DNA from: a bacterium
GTDB taxonomy: Bacteria; Vulcanimicrobiota; Xenobia; Xenobiales; JADMJV01
Assembly: GCA_030149525.1 (NCBI GenBank)
Contig: JASBRJ010000341.1
Location: forward strand, 1-37,618
Reading direction: 5' to 3'
DNA: 37,618 nucleotides
A model generated the notes under the pieces. It ran no database searches and was not told the origin of the DNA. It worked only from the letters and a program-made list of their open reading frames with translations. The position numbers were made by a program, and so were the translations under genes. Positions 25,301-31,373 of the stretch are shown here, piece by piece (the first letter of the stretch is position 1; every line of letters begins with the position of its first letter).

Positions 25301-26686
25301 GGCGGCCAAAGCCTTCTGAAGCTTCTTCGGTAGCCCCGAGAGCCGAGCTTGCTGAAAATCTCCCCGAGTGGAGCCGGAGCGCACGAACTGAAGCAGCAGA
25401 AACGGATTCCCTTCGGCACGCCGAAGAGCACTCTCCAAAAGAGTCTGGCTGGCCGAAGGGTGAACAGACCGGAGAACTCTGGTGGCCTGGACCGAAGTGA
25501 GGGGGGACAATCGAATCAGGGGAGATTTGATTCGCAGAATGTCGGGTCCGACTTCCTCACCTCGATAGCTCGCGACCACCAACATCTCTCGTCGCTCGGA
25601 ATTCCAAAACTCCAGAAATTTTTGCGTAAAGTCGTCGGCCCAATGAACATCTTCCAGGACCAGAACGAGAGGTACGTGAAGATGAACCAGAGAGAACAGA
25701 CGAGCTAGCCAGACCGCCGAACTCCTCTGAAGATAATCAGTGCCTCCCATTGAGTCCAGGATGGGGAACCTCAAGTTAAGCTCTCGGCGCAGCCGAAAAG
25801 TGAGCTCCTTGTTTTCGGCCAAAAGTGCTTCCAGACGAAGAAGCGGCTCCCGAAAGGCCAAAAAGGGAGTAGGCACCGCCTCCTTTTCCACCTTGCCCCA
25901 CAAGACTTCCGCACTTTGCGTCCGGCTCCACTCTTCCAAGAGGCGCGTCTTTCCTCCACCGGCCGGCGCCTCCAGACGAACCAATCCGCCCCGAGTCTGG
26001 AGTTGGGTCAAGCGGGCAAGCGGACGATCTCGTCCGATGAACTGTGACTGCAAACGGCCGGGAGTCACCTGAGTAAGGTACTTGCTAAGATGTCTTGAGA
26101 TATCACGCGCGGAAGTTAGACCTGCAAGTTCCGTCTGTTCTTCATCGCTCAGGTAATATCTCAGGAGGTTCAGAGCGTTCCGAAGATCGGTATCTCTGTC
26201 GGGTTGTTCTAGTCGACTCCAACAGAGAGTATTGAGCAGCCGCAATCTCCCGCTGTCGTCTTCAATCAAAAGATTGCTTGGATTCACACCGCCGTGGGCC
26301 AGGTCCATCTCGTGCAACTCGGCCAGTACGTCGCAAAGCTCAACAGTACACTGCAACGCTGTGAGCCTGGAGACAACCGCCCCTGACCAGAGAGTGCCGG
26401 CCACCCATTCCTCGACCAGTAAGAGATGGGACTCGAAACAACCGCAACTATGGAGCGCTGGAAGCGCGCACAAATTCGCTCGACTGAGATCATGATAGGT
26501 GTCGAGGAATCGTTCTCTTTGCTCCCTCTCCAGGCTCCACTCGGCCAGACAATGCACCGCGAAGCGGTCCGCCCCAACCCTCCCCGACCAGAGCGAATAG
26601 CCCACGCTCTCACTCTTGAGTTCCAGATCGGTGTAAGTGTTCGCTAGAAAAGCACCGAGGCTGTTGTGTGTATTACTCGGGCCCAT
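22316..26686 (-). CDS. Pseudokinase-ATPase-TPR-histidine kinase fusion
   Basis: This encodes 1456 residues. In order: a protein-kinase-like domain (about 25-180); a STAND/AAA-type ATPase (about 215-500) with Walker A 'APAGGGKT' (240-247) and Walker B 'LVLVLEDVHWADD' (340-352); long TPR-like helices (about 550-1000); a degenerate GAF-like region (about 1060-1180); HisKA with H1236 in 'GLLHDLRN'; and an ATPase domain with 'ILLNLVVNARDAV', 'VADNGTGIS' and 'GTGVGL'. This layout is that of the multidomain Ser/Thr kinase-ATPase-histidine kinases of cyanobacteria and others. The kinase domain looks dead: the VAxK Lys is His45, the HRD motif reads 'HGGVNPSNLL' with no catalytic Asp, and DFG is missing. 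There is no receiver; the nearby single-domain regulator might accept the phosphate. The Shine-Dalgarno is weak. Confidence 0.92.
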   Translation of the reverse strand: MGPSNTHNSLGAFLANTYTDLELKSESVGYSLWSGRVGADRFAVHCLAEWSLEREQRERFLDTYHDLSRANLCALPALHSCGCFESHLLLVEEWVAGTLWSGAVVSRLTALQCTVELCDVLAELHEMDLAHGGVNPSNLLIEDDSGRLRLLNTLCWSRLEQPDRDTDLRNALNLLRYYLSDEEQTELAGLTSARDISRHLSKYLTQVTPGRLQSQFIGRDRPLARLTQLQTRGGLVRLEAPAGGGKTRLLEEWSRTQSAEVLWGKVEKEAVPTPFLAFREPLLRLEALLAENKELTFRLRRELNLRFPILDSMGGTDYLQRSSAVWLARLFSLVHLHVPLVLVLEDVHWADDFTQKFLEFWNSERREMLVVASYRGEEVGPDILRIKSPLIRLSPLTSVQATRVLRSVHPSASQTLLESALRRAEGNPFLLLQFVRSGSTRGDFQQARLSGLPKKLQKALAAAAVLGNRFQPALLETCRDERVDFEPAVSEGLLQSDGEEYRFTHDRIREACLTLIDRREAAALQLTVARELTRSEDADPFVISYRFFVGGEPEQGLPYSLKAAEQARAKDDLTTAAFYFRAALAGLGPSSEQRPKILYELGDCLRLTGRYEESEKCFEEAEDGTVDSLARARIKHALGDVYFKQDQLKKAREAIVSGLKLLGERTPVWVTGAFAAEALRLVFRTCTRRVGSQRNRERDLMKARLYNRLAYIDWFLKGTVASVWAHFCELNLAELYGESPELAKAQANHAMAMSALPWWSRSLEYGRRAVLTAQNLKDKWTEGQVGHFCGAALLGAGRLQEARKVLLRSQKLLEETGDRWEENGVRYHLARVYYRLGALDKATEISAETHRIGVEIQDRLAAGDNLNIWALARHGSFPLERVEQEKAYSSPDLMRTCELLSAEGLWYLRRGHYHKSVKLFKKAMELYRKNGVQNLYSAPIPCWLTTAQRLLSQKFQGELREKRLAEAAATCKIALAQARKYPTNLPHALREDGLLSLLRGRLEHARRAFNDSALFAAENDLGFESKVTRAVVNHFHWLLGADRSQDVEPGVEYLWLLGESAGEFGTREHLEQLLDSANRISTSLSVETALHNLCLGSEQTLRVARSCTIVEVDREGKTHPLSGGCQVDPPPFPFEDEDWTGRLIPGLDYSTYLLIHHPGNVFSEQSSLLTDFLISVTCAVLDRARRTASAYVLSRDLEESSSRLDLEASRLSRAREQLLLSERLAVTGRLATGLLHDLRNLTLTMTSSAEVLLIDCEPGQEKHAEIVDILESGRKANQILTRLNGLARGDVMGSQPVDLAQRISGLGGLFRSLCGPTVELQFELEKTPTVQIDPMACDRILLNLVVNARDAVGPGGRVSVATSGVEVGPDGLVLYPNTVPPGSYAKVSVADNGTGISPENLPRIFELHFTTKGTSGTGVGLASVMELVKTNEGYLTVNSGPTGTIFEIYFRTTTRI

Positions 26687-26739
26687 ACCGGAAAAAGTAT
26701 ATCAGCCACTTCCAGGACCGCCACCAATAGTGGAAAATG

Positions 26740-28011
26740 TTACAAACGTTTTTCCACTTCTTGCAAAGCTTTGTGGGCGTTAAGCCGCCCTCCGGTGAGC
26801 ACTTTCCCCTCCAAGTCGGATGAAGCTTCTACACTGTTCAGGAGACCCTCACGGATCTCCTCATTGGTTAGATTCGGGTTCATTGTCAGCATCAGTCCTG
26901 CCACGCCGGAAACATGAGGCGTGGCCATCGAGGTTCCTGACTTGTATCCATAGCTGTCGTCGGGAACCGTGGAATAGATGGAAGAGCCCGGCGCGGCCAG
27001 GTCGACTGTCTGACGGCCGAAATTGGAAAAGCTTGACAACCCCCCGCTTCGGTCGATGGAGGCCACGGCGACTCCGTTGGAAACATCGTAGTTGGAAGGG
27101 TAATGAGAGTGTTCATCATTATCCTTGGTATCGTTCCCGGCGGCAAAAACATGAAAAGCCTTGCTTTTTTGGAAGGCTCTCTCGGTCGAACGGCTTCTCC
27201 CGCCGCCTCCCCAGGAATTGGAGGTCACTCGGGCCCCATGACGACCGGCGTAAGAGATCCCCCGCAGCACAGCCGACGTAGAAGTCCTCGGCTTCTCTTT
27301 GTTATTGAAGATCTTGATCGGCATGATGCGGGCCTCCCAGTTGACACCCACCACTCCGATACCGTTGTTACCCACGGCTCCTATGGTTCCCGCACAATGA
27401 GTACCGTGACCGTCTTTGTCGTCAGGGTCGCCGTTCTGATAGTAGGCGTTATAGCCGTGAACATCGTCCACCACACCGTTTCCATCGTCGTCCTTGCCGT
27501 TTCCAGGAATCTCGCCGGGGTTGGTCCACAGGTTGGCGGCCAGATCCGGGTGGTCGGCATCGATCCCGGTGTCTAGAACAGCAATAATGGGCCCGTTGCT
27601 CCGGCTCCCCACAGTCTTCGACCACGCTTGGGGAGCATCGATATCTATCTGTTTCCCCCAGCGGTTGTGAAGACCCCACAGGCTGCCCAGGTCGTCAGGT
27701 GTTCGAGTGTCCGATTGCCGCTCAGCAAGGCTGAGAGAAATCTCCTGATCTTGCTCGGCGTAATCCACTCTCTCGTCTCTCTCCAGTTGCGACAGAGCCG
27801 ACTGGGCCCTTGCTGGGTCGACCGCTTCCACCAGAACCAGATCGCCTCCGAAACCGGGGAAATGCTCCTCAGGGAATTGGAAGGTTTCAAGATGCCGGAA
27901 GCCGTCCTCCTGCAGAAACTCCAGGTCCTGTTGAGAGTGGATCCGATCTTTGAGACTAACGATGTAGCGATTGGATATGGGAGCGTAGGACGCGCCGGTT
28001 TGTGTAAGCAA
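26740..28011 (-). CDS. Subtilisin-like serine protease (S8), no signal peptide
   Basis: This encodes 423 residues. The start is a TTG at 28011, supported by GGAGG 7 bases upstream. An I9-type propeptide (about 14-92, 'RYIVSLKD' to 'DYAEQDQEI') precedes an S8 catalytic domain with D147 ('VLDTGID'), H202 ('GHGTHCAGT'), the oxyanion N293 ('AAGND') and S361 ('GTSMATPH'). An Asp/Asn-rich loop 'GNGKDDDGNGVVDDVHGYNAY' (170-190) is probably a calcium site. The propeptide shows that it matures by self-cleavage, typically outside the cell, yet the 13 residues before it (LLTQTGASYAPIS) are no Sec signal. A paralogue lies at 31.4 kb. The kinase fusion follows 53 bases downstream on the same strand. Confidence 0.93.
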   Translation of the reverse strand: MLTQTGASYAPISNRYIVSLKDRIHSQQDLEFLQEDGFRHLETFQFPEEHFPGFGGDLVLVEAVDPARAQSALSQLERDERVDYAEQDQEISLSLAERQSDTRTPDDLGSLWGLHNRWGKQIDIDAPQAWSKTVGSRSNGPIIAVLDTGIDADHPDLAANLWTNPGEIPGNGKDDDGNGVVDDVHGYNAYYQNGDPDDKDGHGTHCAGTIGAVGNNGIGVVGVNWEARIMPIKIFNNKEKPRTSTSAVLRGISYAGRHGARVTSNSWGGGGRSRSTERAFQKSKAFHVFAAGNDTKDNDEHSHYPSNYDVSNGVAVASIDRSGGLSSFSNFGRQTVDLAAPGSSIYSTVPDDSYGYKSGTSMATPHVSGVAGLMLTMNPNLTNEEIREGLLNSVEASSDLEGKVLTGGRLNAHKALQEVEKRL

Positions 28012-28018
28012 GTGAGTA

Positions 28019-28024
28019 TCCTCC
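28019..28024 (-). promoter_or_regulatory. Shine-Dalgarno supporting the TTG start of the subtilase
   Basis: CGGAGG on the minus strand lies 7 bases before the TTG at 28011. No ATG or GTG is available at a comparable place, so this site decides the start. Confidence 0.7.
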
Positions 28025-28062
28025 GGCGATAGAGTAGATGAACAAACAGGGTGAGGTGTTAC

Positions 28063-28101
28063 AAAAAATAAAAATAAGACCTAAAGCTCACAAGCTTCAG
28101 G
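28063..28101 (-). terminator. Rho-independent terminator after acetyl-CoA synthetase
   Basis: On the minus strand CCTGAAGCT and AGCTTTAGG form a 9-bp stem (one G-U pair, 4-base loop at 28089-28092), followed by TCTTATTTTTATTTTTT. It lies 27 bases past the acs stop and separates acs from the subtilase. Confidence 0.9.
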
Positions 28102-28127
28102 CCCTATCGATCCAATGTCTTTCGAGA

Positions 28128-30080
28128 TCAGGCTAAGGCTTTGAAATCCTGCCGGATGACATCGACCACCTCTGGATTGGCAAGGGTCGAGATATCGCCC
28201 AGTTTATCCCCGTCGCCCTCCACGATCTTTCTTAAGATGCGTCGCATGACTTTGCCGGAACGGGTTTTTGGCAAACCTGGAACAAAATGGATCTGATCGA
28301 GTCCGGCATGAGCTCCGATGGCCTCGCGACAAGCCATCCGCATGTTTTTCTCCACCTCTTCCGACGCTTCGTAACCGGGTTGAAGGACGGCGTAGACGTA
28401 CACTCCCTGGCCCTTGATAGGATGAGGGAATCCCACCACGGCTGCTTCAGCGATCTCATCCACGTTGACGAGCGCACTCTCGAACTCGGCCGTCCCCATG
28501 CGGTGCCCGGAAACGTTCAGAACATCATCCACTCGACCGGTGATCCAGTTGTAACCGTTACCGTCTCTTCGGCAACCGTCTCCGGTGAAGTAGTAGCCGG
28601 GATAGGTGGAGAAATAGGTGGCCACGTATCGCTCGTGGTCTTCCCAAACCGTTCGGGCTTGGCCTGGCCAGGAGTGGGCTAGACAGAGCTTACCCTCACC
28701 CGGGCCACGAATGATGTGGCCGTCGTTATCCAGCAGAAGGGGCACAATTCCAGGGAGGGGGAGAGTGGCTGAGCCTGGGGCCGTTTCGGTGACCGGGGCG
28801 ATGGGTGAAATACATATTCCGCCGGTCTCCGTCTGCCACCAGGTGTCCACGATATTGCAGCGACCTTCGCCGACCACTTGATAATACCAGTTCCAGGCGT
28901 CCGGATTGATAGGCTCACCCACTGTCCCCAAGACGCGCAAGGTAGACCGATCGTATTTCTTGACGAAGTCCTCGTCCTGGGCGGCCAGGGCTCGAAGAGC
29001 CGTGGGGGCCGTGTAGAAGATGGTCACTTTGTGACGGCTGACCATATCCCAATAGCGTCCTGCATCGGGATAAAGCGGGGTGGATTCGAACATCATTGTG
29101 GTGGCCCCGTTGGCCAGAGGGCCGTAGACGATGTAGCTGTGGCCGGTGATCCAGCCCACGTCGGCCGCGCAGCAGTAGACATCGTCGTCTCTGAGGTCGA
29201 AAACGACTTCGTGCGTGTAACTCGTGTAGGTCAGGTATCCGCCTGTGGTATGAACCAGCCCTTTTGGCTTTCCAGTGGAACCAGAGGTATAAAGAATGAA
29301 GAGAGGATCTTCGGCGGCACATTCCACCGGGTCCAAGGACTCAGCGCCCCCCTCTACCATATCGTGCCACCATATGTCTCGGTCTTTATTGAAGTTTATG
29401 GGCGTGCCGGTTCGCTTAAAGACAACGACGTTCTTCACAAGGCGTTCGTCTTCCAGAGCCTGGTCCACCACGGCTTTGAGAGGAACCGCTTTGCCGCCTC
29501 TGCGACCTTCGTCTTGAGTGATCACGTACTTCGCACCACAGTCTCTCACCCTGTCGCGCAGAGCCTCGGCGGAAAATCCTCCGAAAACAACGGAATGGAT
29601 CGCCCCCAGACGGGCACAGGCCAACATAGCAATGGCCGCCTCCGGTACCATCCCCATGTAGATGATCACTCGTTCACCCTTTTGGAGTCCCAGCTCCCTC
29701 AGCGCGCTGGCAGCTTTACACACTTCTTTGTAGAGTTGGCTGTAAGTGAGGCTACGGATCTCGTCGGGTTCATCGCCCTCCCACAGAATCGCAGTCTTGT
29801 CGCCATTCTTTTCTAAATGTTGGTCGAGACAGGTCTCGGTGAGATTCAGAGTACCATCGCTGAACCAAGCTATCGGTTCTTCGGCGATATTGTGATAACT
29901 CCCAACCAGGCCGAGAGTCGGCTCGGTCATCCATCTGACTTTCCGCCGGGTCACCTCAAGCCAATAGTCGCTGGGGTTGAATGAGGCACGCATGTAGTGC
30001 TCCCGATACTGCTCGGGGGTTTGAATGGGGGATTGACTTCCTGTTTTCACCCGATCGGGTACTTTGAAAAGCTGGCTCAT
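28128..30080 (-). CDS. acs: Acetyl-CoA synthetase, AMP-forming
   Basis: This encodes 650 residues, the normal length for Acs (about 650). It activates acetate with ATP and CoA to acetyl-CoA via acetyl-AMP in the cytosol. The ATP-binding loop 'TSGSTGKPKG', the signature 'VDTWWQTETGG', 'YYFTGDGCRRDGNGYNWITGRVDDVLNVSGHRMGT' (adenylation/thioesterification hinge) and the C-terminal 'KTRSGKVMRR' are all present. K610 in that last motif matches Lys609 of the Salmonella enzyme, the site silenced by acetylation, so the same control is possible. AGGAG lies 12 bases before the ATG. A small coiled-coil gene ends 70 bases upstream on the same strand, and a strong terminator follows. Confidence 0.98.
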   Translation of the reverse strand: MSQLFKVPDRVKTGSQSPIQTPEQYREHYMRASFNPSDYWLEVTRRKVRWMTEPTLGLVGSYHNIAEEPIAWFSDGTLNLTETCLDQHLEKNGDKTAILWEGDEPDEIRSLTYSQLYKEVCKAASALRELGLQKGERVIIYMGMVPEAAIAMLACARLGAIHSVVFGGFSAEALRDRVRDCGAKYVITQDEGRRGGKAVPLKAVVDQALEDERLVKNVVVFKRTGTPINFNKDRDIWWHDMVEGGAESLDPVECAAEDPLFILYTSGSTGKPKGLVHTTGGYLTYTSYTHEVVFDLRDDDVYCCAADVGWITGHSYIVYGPLANGATTMMFESTPLYPDAGRYWDMVSRHKVTIFYTAPTALRALAAQDEDFVKKYDRSTLRVLGTVGEPINPDAWNWYYQVVGEGRCNIVDTWWQTETGGICISPIAPVTETAPGSATLPLPGIVPLLLDNDGHIIRGPGEGKLCLAHSWPGQARTVWEDHERYVATYFSTYPGYYFTGDGCRRDGNGYNWITGRVDDVLNVSGHRMGTAEFESALVNVDEIAEAAVVGFPHPIKGQGVYVYAVLQPGYEASEEVEKNMRMACREAIGAHAGLDQIHFVPGLPKTRSGKVMRRILRKIVEGDGDKLGDISTLANPEVVDVIRQDFKALA

Positions 30081-30150
30081 AGGGCTAGAGTTCTCCTAGA
30101 CTGGTGTGTTCTAGCTCCTTATTGATCGCAACCCTCGGGTCCTCGTGAAG

Positions 30151-30426
30151 TTAGCCTTTGAGTTCCTTTATTTCGCTGCGCAGGTCTTGAATCTCCAAAA
30201 GAATCGACTGATTGCTCATCTGAATCTGAGTGAGCAACGCGTAGTAGATCGTGGAAAGCACTCTTACATCTACCGGAACCAGATCTTCGCCGCGCTCTCT
30301 CGCAGAATCCAGAATTCGACCAAGTTCTTGGTGCAACTCAACGAACCCGTCACAGAGAGCAGGGTCGGCTCGAAATCCCTCCATTCTCCAGGGAGTATTA
30401 GGCCACCATTCGTGCTCTTGTTCCAT
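30151..30426 (-). CDS. Hypothetical protein with C-terminal helix
   Basis: This encodes 91 residues, not recognised. The N-terminus is Trp-rich (MEQEHEWWPNTPWRMEGF) and is followed by amphipathic helices ('LCDGFVELHQELGRILDSARERG', 'VDVRVLSTIYYALLTQIQMSNQSILLEIQDLRSEIKELKG'), the last a likely coiled coil. It is soluble, with no signal or membrane segment. It lies 70 bases upstream of acs on the same strand and may be co-transcribed. No clear Shine-Dalgarno is seen, which lowers confidence, but the composition is that of a real protein. Confidence 0.6.
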   Translation of the reverse strand: MEQEHEWWPNTPWRMEGFRADPALCDGFVELHQELGRILDSARERGEDLVPVDVRVLSTIYYALLTQIQMSNQSILLEIQDLRSEIKELKG

Positions 30427-30501
30427 TTGAGAAACTTATTTGAAAGGCGAATATCACCTTCAAGGGTTGGCTCTTGATAGAATTTGCTCTACCATGCTGG
30501 A

Positions 30502-30729
30502 ATGGACGAGCATCAACAACAGGGAGGAGCCAGGACAGGTCTTATCGCTTTCATCCTGCTCCTTCCGGTGTTCTATTTTCTCAGCATCGGCCCGGCCGCA
30601 CTCCTATACACCAACGGACCTTCTGAAATGAAGACGATGATCGAGTATGTTTACAAGCCGGTGGAGATGATGTGCGATTTTCCCTGGTTTGAGAGGCTCG
30701 TGGAGAAATACGTGGGGTTGTGGATTTGA
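30502..30729 (+). CDS. Small single-pass membrane protein
   Basis: This encodes 75 residues from the ATG at 30502; a TTG at 30484 would add six residues. A polar head (MDEHQQQGGART) is followed by one transmembrane helix (residues about 14-32, 'LIAFILLLPVFYFLSIGPAALL') and a tail 'IEYVYKPVEMMCDFPWFERLVEKYVGLWI'. The pattern 'YxLSIGPAxxL ... YxP ... W' recalls unnamed small membrane proteins of planctomycete-like genomes, which I know only as hypothetical. The gene is monocistronic and ends at a bidirectional terminator. Confidence 0.65.
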   Translation: MDEHQQQGGARTGLIAFILLLPVFYFLSIGPAALLYTNGPSEMKTMIEYVYKPVEMMCDFPWFERLVEKYVGLWI

Positions 30730-30768
30730 CTTGCCAACTCTCTGCGGCAAGCCGCTCCTCCAACACAG

Positions 30769-30799
30769 AAAAGGGCTGCTCAATGAGCAGCCCTTTTTG
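30769..30799. terminator. Bidirectional terminator
   Basis: A perfect 10-bp stem AGGGCTGCTC / GAGCAGCCCT with an AAT loop (30772-30794) is flanked by AAAA and TTTTT. It ends both the small membrane protein gene (plus) and the Pro-rich gene (minus). Confidence 0.92.
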
Positions 30800-30816
30800 C
30801 GTTTATCTGTGAAAGA

Positions 30817-31092
30817 TTAACGAGGAAAAATGTGGGGGGGCGGAATCAGAATCGGCCCCGGCTGGGGAGGGAAACTGGGCGTGAAGGTATCCTTGGGATT
30901 GGAGCAAGAGGCTCCGCCGCCGGGAGTGACGTTCAAGTCTTGTCCGGGTTGGCACTGGATATGTGTGCCGTTGGGAAGAGTGGCTGAAGGTCCGCCTGTT
31001 CCCATGCGTCGTTCGTTGGCCATTTGCTGCTGCTGAAGGAAGCGGAACATTTGATCCTGGAAGCCTTGTGAAAGAGATTGCGAGAATGCCAT
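30817..31092 (-). CDS. Hypothetical Gln/Pro-rich small protein
   Basis: This encodes 91 residues, not recognised. The N-terminal half is helical and Gln-rich (MAFSQSLSQGFQDQMFRFLQQQQMANERR); the rest is Gly/Pro-rich and disordered, with two Cys (HIQCQPGQDL, GASCSNPKD) and a C-terminus 'FPPQPGPILIPPPHIFPR'. There is no signal peptide. AAAGGCG lies 10 bases before the ATG and its terminator is strong, so it is probably expressed. The Cys pair and poly-Pro tail suggest an adaptor or a secreted substrate, without further support. Confidence 0.62.
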   Translation of the reverse strand: MAFSQSLSQGFQDQMFRFLQQQQMANERRMGTGGPSATLPNGTHIQCQPGQDLNVTPGGGASCSNPKDTFTPSFPPQPGPILIPPPHIFPR

Positions 31093-31373
31093 AGTTTTTG
31101 TCGCCTTTCGGTCTTATCTCAAACGTTTGTTTTCGTTCGGTAAGGTCACTATAAACGATCTCTGGAACACTCGTGTTACAAAACTATTGCAACCAGATTA
31201 AATTTTGTTAATCCCATGTTTTTATTAACAATGTAGACACAAAAAGATGTCAGCGTATAGTTCTTAGAAAAGAGATGTAAAATCGTTAACCTGACTGTTG
31301 CAACCTTATGTCTGCTGGTCTGTACAGTGTCAACGTCGCCTATCATCTCAACTTGAAGAAATCTGGAACCGAG

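Noticed and set aside
28878-29816. 312-residue plus-strand frame inside acs
   Set aside because: It is antisense to a certain gene, with no domain and no ribosome binding site.
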